A stretch of DNA of 39,707 nucleotides from contig SCEJ01000029.1 of NCBI GenBank assembly GCA_004102785.1, forward strand, positions 1-39,707, in the 5' to 3' direction. The translations under genes were made by a program, and so were the position numbers. How positions within the stretch are numbered: the stretch's first letter is position 1; the number at the start of each line of letters is the position of its first letter. The DNA is from Muribaculaceae bacterium Isolate-013 (NCI) (lineage in GTDB: Bacteria > Bacteroidota > Bacteroidia > Bacteroidales > Muribaculaceae). This document shows positions 10,032 to 20,000 of the stretch, piece after piece. The notes under the pieces are model-generated. The model did no database searches. It had not been told where the DNA came from and was given only the letters and a program-made list of their open reading frames with translations.

Positions 10032-10943
10032 TCAGGCGTCGCCGAATTTCTTGCGGTTGAATATGAAATTACGGCCCAGGTACTTCTCGCGCACCACAGG
10101 ATTGGCAGCCAGTTCCTCGGAAGTGCCCTGAAACAGGATTTTCCCCTCGAAAAGGAGATACGCGCGGTCGGTGATGCGCAGCGTTTCCTGGGCGTTGTGG
10201 TCGGTGATAAGAATACCGATATTCTTTGATTTGAGTTTATAGACCACCTCCTGGATATCCTCCACGGCCACAGGGTCAACGCCGGCAAACGGCTCGTCGA
10301 GCATGATGAACTTGGGGTTGATGGCCAGGCAGCGTGCTATCTCCGTGCGTCGTCGCTCGCCGCCCGAAAGCTGGTCGCCAAGGTTGTTGCGCACCTTCTG
10401 AAGCGAGAACTCGGCGATAAGGCTCTCAAGTTTGTCGCGCTGTTCCTCCTGGGTCATCGAGGTCATCTCAAGGATGGAACGGATATTGTTTTCCACCGTC
10501 ATTTTTCGGAACACCGAAGCCTCCTGGGCAAGGTAGCCGATGCCCTGCTGTGCGCGTTTGTAGACGGGGAATTTCGTTATATTAAGGTCGTTGAGAAAAA
10601 TCTGCCCCTCGTTGGGGGTAATCAGACCGGTGGTCATGTAGAACGTGGTGGTCTTGCCGGCGCCGTTCGGGCCGAGGAGCCCCACAATCTCCCCCTGTGT
10701 CACATCGATGCTGACATGGTTCACCACCGTGCGGCGGCCGTACTTCTTCACAAGGTTCTCCGTACGCAACACTGTCTTCTCCTGCGGGGCTTGTGCCCGG
10801 GGGGACGCGGCACCGCCGTCACCGCCGGGCCATCCATCAGGCCCCGGCCCGGGCTGCTCTCCGCGCGGCAGTTCAAGAAAATCGGGAGCCGGAACCTTTT
10901 CCTGCTCCTGGTCGCGGTTATGCAAAGCGTAGTTGATTCCCAT
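10032..10943 (-). CDS. lptB: LPS export ABC transporter ATP-binding protein (LptB)
   Basis: This is the ATPase that powers LPS extraction from the inner membrane with LptFG. The Walker A GPNGAGKT lies at 91-98, with a Q-loop in YLAQEASVF, the signature LSGGERRR and Walker B FIMLDEP. The C-terminal REKYLGRNF block is typical of LptB. As drawn, the protein has 303 residues, with a Gly/Pro/Glu-rich N-terminal extension of 57 residues not usual for the family. A GTG at 10772, with AGGAG six bases upstream, would give a 246-residue protein starting V(M)[11 protein letters not shown], which is the standard LptB start. I regard the longer form as uncertain. udk lies 21 nt upstream on the same strand. 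Confidence 0.92.
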   Translation of the reverse strand: MGINYALHNRDQEQEKVPAPDFLELPRGEQPGPGPDGWPGGDGGAASPRAQAPQEKTVLRTENLVKKYGRRTVVNHVSIDVTQGEIVGLLGPNGAGKTTTFYMTTGLITPNEGQIFLNDLNITKFPVYKRAQQGIGYLAQEASVFRKMTVENNIRSILEMTSMTQEEQRDKLESLIAEFSLQKVRNNLGDQLSGGERRRTEIARCLAINPKFIMLDEPFAGVDPVAVEDIQEVVYKLKSKNIGILITDHNAQETLRITDRAYLLFEGKILFQGTSEELAANPVVREKYLGRNFIFNRKKFGDA

Positions 10944-10964
10944 AGGTCAGCGGTTGGAGTGAAG

Positions 10965-11588
10965 TCAGTTGTTGGCGGCTCGTTTGAGTCGTGCGTCAAT
11001 ATAGTCGGTCAGCAGCCCTATGGCCACAGAGTTGGTGCCTCCCTGCGGAATGATAAGGTCAGCGAAGCGCTTTGAAGGCTCGATGTACTGGCAGTGCATC
11101 GGCTTTAGCACCCCCTCGTAGCGGTCGATCACCATCTGCGGGGTGCGTCCGCGTTCTATGCAGTCGCGGGCTATTACGCGTATGAGCCTGTCGTCGGCAT
11201 CAGCGTCAACAAAGCATTTCACATCCATCATGTCACGCACGGAGCTTTCGCACAGCACCAGAATACCCTCCACAATCACCACATCGCGTGGCTCAACGCG
11301 TACCGTCTCGGGCTGCCGTGTGCAGGTGAGATAGGAATATGTGGGCATCTCAATGGCCTTACCCTCTCTGAGGGTGCGAAGATGCTCCACCAGCAGAGGC
11401 CACTCGATTGCCGCCGGCTCGTCGAAGTTTATCTTGGAGCGCTCCTGCGGGGGGATGTGAGAGGAGTCCTTGTAATACGAGTCCTGCGGGAGCACTGCCA
11501 CCTCCCCTGCGGGGAAGCTCTTGATTATTTTATTGACGACGGTGGTCTTGCCAGAGCCGGTGCCGCCTGCGATTCCGATAATAAGCAT
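10965..11588 (-). CDS. udk: Uridine kinase
   Basis: This 207-residue enzyme phosphorylates uridine and cytidine in pyrimidine salvage. The P-loop GGTGSGKTT lies at residues 8-16. The PQDSYYKD block (about 35-42) and VIVEGILVL (about 89-97) are characteristic of uridine kinases, as is the RRIIRD-like RLIRVIARDCIERGR segment (about 114-128). Length is normal. It lies upstream of the lptB-like gene on the same strand and is probably co-transcribed with it. It is divergent from the mlaE-like gene. Confidence 0.97.
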   Translation of the reverse strand: MLIIGIAGGTGSGKTTVVNKIIKSFPAGEVAVLPQDSYYKDSSHIPPQERSKINFDEPAAIEWPLLVEHLRTLREGKAIEMPTYSYLTCTRQPETVRVEPRDVVIVEGILVLCESSVRDMMDVKCFVDADADDRLIRVIARDCIERGRTPQMVIDRYEGVLKPMHCQYIEPSKRFADLIIPQGGTNSVAIGLLTDYIDARLKRAANN

Positions 11589-11703
11589 CAGTAACTGTAC
11601 AAAATTGTTTTATATGGGAGGAAGAGAGTCGTTTTATGAGGGCGAATTTACTAATAATTTGGCATAGTTGGCATATTAATTCATGATTTTCTTGGATTTT
11701 TAG

Positions 11704-11711
11704 TACCTTTG
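11704..11711 (+). promoter_or_regulatory. -7 element for the mlaE-mlaF pair
   Basis: TACCTTTG fits the TAnnTTTG consensus and lies 65 nt before the ATG at 11777. A good -33 element at the right spacing is not obvious. Confidence 0.45.
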
Positions 11712-11776
11712 CCTTGATTTTGAACCGGGATACAGGCGCATCCGCACCAAAGGCGCCTCCCCCTGAACGAATAAAA

Positions 11777-12526
11777 ATGATAATTGACAAATCGCTCGAG
11801 CAATTCGGCAGATACTGCCTGTTCATACGCCGCGCTTTCGCCGTCCCCGACAAATGGGGGGTATTCGGGCGGCGCACCGTAACCGAGGTTTCCAAACTGG
11901 GTATCGACTCCATCCCGCTGGTAATCATCATCTCGCTGTTTATAGGCGCGGTGTGTACCATCCAGATGAAGCTCAACACCACCAATCCACTGATGCCGGC
12001 CTACTCCGTGGGTCTGGCCACACGCGACATCGTGCTCCTTGAGTTCTCGAACTCCATACTCTGCCTCATACTTGCCGGCAAGGTAGGCTCGAACATCGCC
12101 TCCGAAATCGGCACCATGAGGGTCACCGAGCAGATTGACGCCCTCGACATCATGGGTGTGAACTCAACCAACTTTCTCGTTCTCCCCAAAATCGTGGGCT
12201 TCGTGCTGTTCATGCCGGTGCTGGGTGTGTTCTGTATAGGCACATCGCTGCTTGGCGGATTCTGCGTGGCATTCTTCACCGACATCATTTCAGTGGCGCG
12301 CTACACCTACGGCATCCAGGCCTATTTCACCGAATGGTATGTGTGGTACGGTCTGATCAAGTCGCTGGTATTCGCGTTCATAATCTCCTCGGTGGCATCC
12401 TACTGGGGCTACTATGTGAAGGGGGGTGCCCTCCAGGTGGGCAAGGCCTCGACCAATGCCGTGGTGTCCAGCTCCATCCTCATCCTCCTCTTCGACGTTA
12501 TCCTCACCAAGCTCCTCCTGCAATGA
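11777..12526 (+). CDS. mlaE: ABC transporter permease, MlaE family
   Basis: This is a 249-residue integral membrane permease of the MlaE/Ttg2B family, the inner-membrane part of systems that move phospholipids between the membranes. It shows the family blocks ELSKLGIDSIPLV-like (here EVSKLGIDSIPLV, about 36-48), LAGKVGSNIASEIGTMRVTEQ (coupling helix region, about 99-119, quoted only in part here as GSNIASEIGTMRVTEQ) and IDALDIMGVN (about 120-129). About five hydrophobic spans follow from residue 45 to the end. The frame opens at 11714, but the ATG at 11777 fits the family. Its stop overlaps the start of the ATPase gene, so the two are translationally coupled. Confidence 0.93.
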   Translation: MIIDKSLEQFGRYCLFIRRAFAVPDKWGVFGRRTVTEVSKLGIDSIPLVIIISLFIGAVCTIQMKLNTTNPLMPAYSVGLATRDIVLLEFSNSILCLILAGKVGSNIASEIGTMRVTEQIDALDIMGVNSTNFLVLPKIVGFVLFMPVLGVFCIGTSLLGGFCVAFFTDIISVARYTYGIQAYFTEWYVWYGLIKSLVFAFIISSVASYWGYYVKGGALQVGKASTNAVVSSSILILLFDVILTKLLLQ

Positions 12527-13293
12527 TTGAAGTAAAGAACATAGTCAAATCGTTCGACGGCAAGACCATCCTCCACGACGTCTCAGCCACGTTCTATTCC
12601 GGAAAGACCAACCTCATCATAGGTCAGTCAGGGTCGGGCAAGACCGTGCTGATGAAATCAATCATCGGCCTGGTGCGCCCTGAGCAGGGTGAAATACTCT
12701 ACGACGGCCGCAATCTCCTCGACATGGGGGAGAAACAGGTAAAGGAGCTACGCAAAGAAATCGGGATGCTATTCCAGGGCTCGGCGCTGTTCGATTCCGA
12801 GACTGTGCTCGGCAATGTGATGTTTCCGCTGATGATGTTCACCGGCATGAGCCGGGGAGAGCAACTTGACCGCGCCCGCTTCTGCCTGGAGCGTGTCAAC
12901 CTCCAGGGAGCGGAGAAAAAATATCCTTCCGAAATCTCTGGCGGCATGCAGAAGCGAGTGGCCATAGCGCGCGCCATCGCACTCAATCCCCGCTATCTTT
13001 TCTGCGACGAACCCAACTCCGGACTCGATCCGAAGACCTCCATTCTCATTGACGAACTTCTCCACGACATCACCCACGAATACGACATCACCACCATAAT
13101 CAACACCCACGACATGAACTCGGTGCTCGGCATCGGCGAGAACATTGTGTTTCTCAACAAAGGCCACCGCGAATGGGTAGGCGACAAACACAAGATTTTC
13201 ACTACATCAAACGAAGCCTTGAACGAATTTGTGTTCGCCACCCGCCTCTTCCAGGAGGTGAAAGACTATATCGTGTCGCACGACCGCGGCTGA
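12523..13293 (+). CDS. mlaF: ABC transporter ATP-binding protein, MlaF-like
   Basis: This 256-residue ATPase partners the MlaE-type permease. Walker A is GQSGSGKT (about 34-41), the signature is ISGGMQKRVA, Walker B is YLFCDEPNSGLDP and the H-loop is NTHDMNSV. The Met/Gln-containing signature GGMQKR is characteristic of MlaF relatives. ATG 12523 overlaps the mlaE stop (ATGA). The substrate-binding MCE protein (MlaD) usually found next in the operon is not here, and the next gene is convergent. The complex is therefore either completed from elsewhere or rearranged. Confidence 0.92.
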   Translation: MIEVKNIVKSFDGKTILHDVSATFYSGKTNLIIGQSGSGKTVLMKSIIGLVRPEQGEILYDGRNLLDMGEKQVKELRKEIGMLFQGSALFDSETVLGNVMFPLMMFTGMSRGEQLDRARFCLERVNLQGAEKKYPSEISGGMQKRVAIARAIALNPRYLFCDEPNSGLDPKTSILIDELLHDITHEYDITTIINTHDMNSVLGIGENIVFLNKGHREWVGDKHKIFTTSNEALNEFVFATRLFQEVKDYIVSHDRG

Positions 13294-13317
13294 CACCATG
13301 GTCAGCCGTCAGTCACA

Positions 13318-13355
13318 ATGCATTGCAGGCGCCCCACGGGGCGCCTGCAATGCAT
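13318..13355. terminator. Perfect 18-nt inverted repeat between convergent genes
   Basis: Arms 13318-13335 (ATGCATTGCAGGCGCCCC) and 13338-13355 are exact reverse complements with only AC between them. They lie midway between the mlaF-like stop and the convergent small secreted-protein gene. As RNA either strand would form a very stable hairpin. Only short T-runs follow, so it is probably a bidirectional terminator. A smaller hairpin (GGCTGAC-ACCATG-GTCAGCC, 13288-13307) overlaps the mlaF stop. Confidence 0.6.
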
Positions 13356-13389
13356 TTGGTCAATCCGATGTCAGCGGACAGATACTGAA

Positions 13390-13857
13390 TTACCGTGCGG
13401 CCTGCTGAGCTGCACGCACACGGCTCATGCGCAGGGAGTCGATGCGCTGCGCCTTATCGGCACTGAGGCGTCCGCGGCGCACGGCTGCAACAGAATCGGC
13501 AGTGCCACGCTCGTGGCGGAACTTCCGTTCCAGCTTGCGGGCCTTCCCAGCCACGGAGCGGTCAAACCTCTTCACGCCGTCGGAAGCCTTCTGATACCCT
13601 TCTTTAACGCCGTCGCGGGTCCTGTTGTAACCCTCCTTGGCGCCGTCTTTAGATTTGTGGTAACCTTCCTTTACTTTGTCAAGACCCTTTCGGCCGAGTT
13701 CACCACTTTTGCCGGCAACTTTTTCGGCACCGTCAACAACCTCATTTTTTACCTGGGTGGCGGCATTGGAGAGATCCTCTTTCACTGTCTGCGCCATGCC
13801 GGCGGCAGGAAGCATCACAGCCATTGCCAAAACCACAATCATAAGTTTCTTTTTCAT
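13390..13857 (-). CDS. Secreted protein with 11-residue repeats
   Basis: This is a 155-residue protein of unknown function. A classic Sec signal peptide (MKKKLMIVVLAMAVMLPAAGMAQ) should place it in the periplasm or outside. Residues 62-94 are three tandem 11-mers: VKEGYHKSKDG, AKEGYNRTRDG and VKEGYQKASDG (DNA 13576-13674), and a degenerate fourth follows. Flanking stretches (NAATQVKNEVVDGAEKVAGK) have a similar alternating charged/Ala character. The 11-residue period and Lys/Glu/Gly/Asp content resemble group 3 LEA-type amphipathic repeats. The C-terminal third is strongly basic (many Arg and Lys). It is a monocistronic gene facing mlaF. A desiccation or osmotic role would be a guess. Confidence 0.85.
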   Translation of the reverse strand: MKKKLMIVVLAMAVMLPAAGMAQTVKEDLSNAATQVKNEVVDGAEKVAGKSGELGRKGLDKVKEGYHKSKDGAKEGYNRTRDGVKEGYQKASDGVKRFDRSVAGKARKLERKFRHERGTADSVAAVRRGRLSADKAQRIDSLRMSRVRAAQQAAR

Positions 13858-14025
13858 AACAGTATGCTTTATATTTCATTATCGCCTTATCATATTGACA
13901 ATAATCCGGCAAAATAGTTTAGATAAAAGCATTATTGTTCACCCGAAAATAACTGTTTTTAACAAACGGCATAGCTTTGGCACAATCCTACGCCCACCGG
14001 CAATCATGGCGACGCGGCAATGACG

Positions 14026-17000
14026 TCAACGGGCGAGGTTGAGGTTGAGCGACAGACCGTAGGACGAAGAAGAAGTCGGATAAGCGGCGTTCGACACCAG
14101 CGGTGTGTTGACCTGATGGTCGAAATATGCAGCCAGGGTAAGCCTGCGTGAAAGGATATAGGAGGCATTGAACTGAATGCTCAGCGTGCGGGTACCCGAT
14201 GTGGCCTGGGTGTAGTTCGACTCGATGCGGCGAATCAGTGCCTGGGTGTTCTGGAGCGAGAAGTCGGCATTGACCGTAAGGTCGTTGCTTACACCCGACT
14301 GCGAGCCTTTCATCTTAAGCACAGTATTGAATCCTACGATTTTATAGCCCACCCCCATTGTGAGACCACGGGTGGTGGCCTCCACGAGCTGCCCAGCCGA
14401 AGTGTTGAGGGTGAGAGTGCGCTGGTCGCGCCACTCTGCGTTGAACTGAAGCTCGTTCTTGAGTGTGGTCGACACACCGAAGAGCGGCGCGAAACGCTCG
14501 CTGATTGATACGGTGGAGATGTTGTAGGGCGACGATGGGATGGGCTGCCCCGAGAGTTCATCGAGAGTGAACCCGAGGTCGCCCGCCCCGGTGCCGAGCC
14601 AGTTGAGGTACGAGTTATAGCTGCCCACAGTGTAGGTGCACTGATATGCGTGGTTGATGGTAAACGACTTGAAGATGTTGCGCAGGTTGCCAAGGTTTAT
14701 CAGGCCGTCATAGGTCACGCGCCAGTTGGGGAGCACGGAGCGGAACGACGGGAACGGGTCGAGATACTGCCGGTTGACGTCGGTACCGGTGTAGGCCGCC
14801 AGGAATGCCGGAATCAGCACATCCGACGAAGTTTCAGATACTCCGCCAATCTGCGGGTTAAACGGCTGCCCCGACAGCGGATTGCCGTCCATGAAGCCGC
14901 CGGCCGGGTAAAGCACACCGTTGTAGAGGGCAGTGTAGCGGTCGGCTATCACGGGAATATAGTCGAGCATCTTCTGGAACGGCGCCGAGTAGTATCCCGA
15001 AGCGGCGTTCGACGACCCGAGAGCCGTAGCGATGGCACAGTGTGTCTTGGTGTAGGAACCGGAGCGGGTTATGGGCATGTCGGCATACATGAACTGCACC
15101 TGGTTGGTGCGGTTGTCCGTGCGGTTCATAGTGAGCTGCACCTTGAGCCCCTTGACCGGCTCGACGGTGAATTCCAGGTTCAGCTCGTTGGCACGCGACC
15201 ATAGAGCGGGCGAGGTCTGTCCATCGTCAGTTATGAGCCAGCCGCGGTCCTTTGCCTTGTAGATATAGTCCTCGTCGACGAAACCGAAGGCAAAATCAAG
15301 CCCAGGCGACATCGGCCCATATTGAGTGGACTGACCGAAAATATCGCCCACGCCATTACGGAACAGCGGTATGGTCATGGTGGATGTACGCTTCCAGCGT
15401 ATCGAAGCCTGACGCGGCGACATGGCCAGACGCAGGGCATACTCCCCTATCTCGCGCCATACCGACTTATCCTCCTTAAGCACCTCCTCGATAGTAAATT
15501 TTATATCCTTGTCAGAGGGGGTGAGAATCTCCACCGTATTCGCATCGACAACCTTGTGTTTGAACACGAAAGGCTTGGAATCATCGGCGGTAACGGCCGT
15601 AATCTTTACCTTCTTGTTGCGCAGATTGTGGCGGATGGTGAAGGTTGTGTCAGGACGCAGTTTGTAAGTGCGCTCGAACTTTTTCGGCTTCTTCGGAGGA
15701 GTAGTGGAGCGCCGCGAGTTTGCGAAACGCTTGTTTACATCCTTAACGAAAGGAATCTTGTTGTAGAGTGTCTCGAAATTGATGCGGCCGTCGGCAGAGA
15801 GTGATGACTGGCTGGCGATGGTGTTGCCCATGGATATGCCATCGACATCGGCGCCGCGGTCCCAGCGGTATGTGGCGTTGTAGCTCACCGAGCCGGTGAG
15901 GAAATCGAGCACGGGGATGCGCGAGAAGGGGGCGCGGTAGGTTGCCGTCACCGCCTGGTTATAGGCCCAGGGGGTGCCCAGCGAACGGATGGACTGCCAC
16001 ACAGTGTCTTTCCACTCCTTATAGCGGTCGGGGAAAAGCTTCTTGTTTACAGCGCCTATGGTCTCCTCGATTCGCGCCGAGGTGTTGGAGTTGAACGAGA
16101 GGTTTATGCTTTTTGTAAGGTTCCATGTAATCTGGAACTGACGGTCCCACAGGAAGTTCTTGCTCACCGACACCGGAAGCTGGAACATGGCGTCCATCTC
16201 CGAGCGTGTCTGCTGCTCGTAGTAGTAACGCGACATTGTAGTGAGGAACGAGATGGAGTTGGGCAGATAGTTCAGTTCCCACTCCTTGAAGAACTTGAGG
16301 TTGCGGTTCTTGGTGTTGAGCCATCCCAGCGGACGCAGCCCCTTTATCATCGGAGTGTAGTTGTAGGCGAAAGAGCCGCGGTAGTCGTTGGTATTCTCGT
16401 ATTCGGTGACGGGGTCGGATTTGGCCTGCTTGTTGAACGAGAAGTTTATGGTGAAGTTGGCGGGGTCCCACGGCATAGGCTTGGGCGAGCGCACATCGAA
16501 CTTGAGCCCCGAGATGGAGAAACTCTGTATGGTGGAGCGCTCCACAGCGTAGGCCATGATGGAGTCGCGCGAATGCTTGTCGGGAGCATCGTCGAGAGCA
16601 TCCTTCAGAAGCACATCCTGGTCGAGAGGATTATACTTGGGTGTGGTTTTCTCCTTCGACACGGAATAGTATATCGGAGCGCGCAGCTTGGCTTTCTCGG
16701 GGAGAAAACGGCCAAGATCGGCCTGCACGGCCACATTATACTGCTCGTAGTCGTCGAGTCGGCGGTCATTGAGACTCTGGTCCACGCCGCCGAATCCGGC
16801 TGTCTCCTTGTGAGCGCCGAAATTCACCTGGGCAATATCGCTCAGACCGAGATTCATGTTGGCCTTGGCCGCCCAACCGCCGGCCTCGTCAAACTCGGTG
16901 ACCTTAAGCTCGTTGACCCACACCGTACCGTCCTTGGTGGCGTTCGAGTTATTGCGTACGCCAACCAGAATCACACGCACATCGCTGAGCGACGGATTAC

Positions 17001-20000
17001 CCATCACAGCCATGCGGTTGCGTTCGTTCGACGGGTCGCGACCGGTGTAGAGCGTGGCGTACCCCACTCCGGAGCTCTGTGTGGCCTTTGCGCGGTTGCG
17101 CTCCTTCTTCAGCTCCACGAGGTTCTGGAGGTTGAGGTTCATGAAATTGTTTATCGGCCACACTTTCTCGCGGTCGGAGGGGAGATAGTTGTTGTAGCGG
17201 GCATGAGGTGTGAGTTCCAGCGGAATCTCGTACTCGTAGAAATTCTGCTTCACGTCGGTGCCAAGCCGCACGAACATAGAGAGTTCGCCCGAGCGCAAGT
17301 TTGTCACATCGTCAATCGGAGCTTCAGCGTGAACCCACATCTGCAGACGCTTGTAGTTGCGGAGATCCTGCTGTGTGTCGCGGTAGACACCGCGTGCGTC
17401 GCCGGCGTCGAGATTGCTGACTTTAAGCGACATCGACTGCTCGTTGAGCTGAACAATCTGCGACTGGCCGGGGTCGGATATACGTGTCACACCCGGCGGA
17501 AGCACGTAGTTTACCGGCTCGCGCGAGGCGTTCTCCTCAATGTTGACCACCGACACATCGAGATCACCCTCGGCAGGCGCGTCGCCGCGGGAATTGAGGT
17601 TGAAATCGTATGTGCGCCATTCTCCGCGCACCAGTTCAAGTGTGGCGAAACGCAGGTGTGTGGTGGCCTTGAAATTGGTGAGGAATATACGGGCGAAACG
17701 TATTGCCGAGAAGTCGTTGATGTTGCCCACCACCTTCTCGTAGGCGCTCAGAGGTATCTTGAACTGATACCACTCCACTTTCTCCTCCTTGCCGTTGCGT
17801 GTCAGCGGATATGACACCTGCTTGTCGGCGATGAAGTTTTTGCCCACAACAAGGTCCTCCGGGCGTATCGATATGCGGTACTGGAAGTAGCGCTCATATT
17901 CATTGAGGGTGTTGTCCTGGTTTATATCCTCCACGTCGGGCACCGCGCGCGAACTCTGGTAGAGGGGTTCGGGCACATCCTCGGGAGCCTGCGAGTTACC
18001 TTCCACTCCGTTGTAACGCTTGTATCGCTCAAGGATGGAAAGGCGCTGCTCATCGTAGTCGTAGCCGCGGAAAAAGTGATAGTTGTCGCCGGCAGGGTCG
18101 TTCAGAGGGGAGAACTGGTCGGCCTGCATCTGGTCGAGAGTCTGGGCGGGAAGCCTGGTGCGGAGCTCGTCAAGATAGCCGGAATATGTGGGGAAGGTAT
18201 ATTCGTCGTCGTTCTTCAGCCCGTCGAGACCGACATCCTGCACCACTCGCGAACCGGTATTGTTGTCGAATGCGTATGTAAGAGAGTTCTGGGTAGATAC
18301 GCGCCCCCATACGGTGTTCTGCAGATACTGGTCGTTGCCGTCGTAGGGGATGCCGTTCTCGTAGGACTTCATGCCGTCCTTGAGTATATCTTCCGAAATT
18401 TCGCCGAAGTTGAAATAGAGGTCGCCCCCTTCGAGGTTATCGTTCTCCGGGTCGAGAAACGGGTTCATGAGCCAGAACTGTATGTAGTCGACGTTGGCCT
18501 GCTCGAAGTTGGGGTTATCCATCTTGCGCATGATGCCGCCCCATCGGCGCTCCGGGTTGAGGAGACGCCCCTCCGGGGTGATGTTGGAAGCGTCGAGATT
18601 GTATGGGCCGCGCTCGTCGGGATAGAACGAGAGGTTGAGGGTCTGGATGGTGGCCGACTCGCCGTAGGTGAGCTCGCGGTCGGGGAATATCTCCTTTGAA
18701 GTGACCTCGCGCACATATGGGTTCGACTGCTGGTCGAGGTCGTTGCGCAGGTAGCCGGGACAGAGGGAGGAATTCTTGTCGGTAAACATCCTGTCGATAT
18801 AATACCAGTTCAGCAGAGCGCGGTTCTTGCCATAGTCCACGTTGTTGGAGAGCGCGGCCTCGGGGAAGAGGGCGCCCTGTCCGGAATCGTAGGGCGTTGA
18901 AGCCATCTGCCAAGCATAGGGGGAGCGCAGATCGATGCCCGACTGCGACGATTCGAAATCATCGATGTAGGAGCTTCCCTTGTTGGAGCCTGATTTCTGT
19001 TTGTGGGGCACAAGCTGGGCAAACTCGGCGTTGACATTGAACGTCGACGGCGCCACGGCGTTGACCGTGGGTATTTTGTTGAGAAGGTTCGTGAGCCACA
19101 TGAACTTTGTGTTGTAGCTCAGATTGAAGCCGAACATCGAGTTGTTGATTACCTCATCGCCGATGTTGACTTTCTCTGTAAGCGCTTTCTCCGAGAAATG
19201 AAGCAGAGTGGCTCCGATGTTGAAGTCCTTGTTGATCTGATATTGGAGGTCGAGGCCCAGGAGAGTCTTGCGCTGGGTTGAGAAGAGCGACTGGTTCTCG
19301 AGTGTCACACTGATGCTCTGGCCCGAGTCGATAATAGACTGGTTGGTGATGGTGACGATACCCATGGAGTAGTCCACGGTATAGTCTGTGTTCTCCGTAA
19401 GCTGCACGCCGCCGGCAGTGACGATGACCGAGCCGCGCGGCACATTCATGGCGTTGAGGCGTATCTGCGAGCCCGACGAAGCCTGGTATGAGCCGGCGAG
19501 AATAAACTTGTTTTTGTCGGAGAACTGCCGGGCCACCACCTGTGTGGAGTCGTAAAGTTCTTTATATACATATTTTTCAGCCAGGGCCGGATTGCCTATT
19601 TTCTGCTCGAGATAGGAGCCGAACGGCTCGGCCACCGGAAAGATAATCTTGCCTGAAGAGGCTATGACAGTGTAGCCCTCGATGAAGTCGAAGAATCCGT
19701 CGGGGTTCGACTGCTGGTTGGAGTCGATGCGGTCGAGATTGAGCACCTGCAGAAGGGGCTTGTCGCTGAGGCCGGGCACGGGCAGGTAATTGATTTGCGT
19801 GCCTGTGGTGTCGCTGAGATATTTGATCTGCATCCTGAAATTCTGCTGCTGCACCTGGTAGGCTCCCAGCGAGTAGACATTCTTCATCATCAGGCGCCAC
19901 AGCGGCATACGGGGGTCGACGGTTGTGGCTTTCAGCATTTTCAGATAAAGCGACTGTGTGGTGGTGGCGATGTCGCTCGAGAATTCGCCCACCTGGTAGA

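Noticed and set aside
13576-13674. 33-bp tandem repeats considered as a CRISPR-like or intergenic repeat array.
   Set aside because: The three units are in frame inside a coding sequence and encode 11-residue protein repeats, and there are no spacers.
16573-17814. Long open frame (413 codons) on the plus strand inside sprA.
   Set aside because: It is a shadow of sprA codon use. The sprA frame is uninterrupted for 2492 residues.
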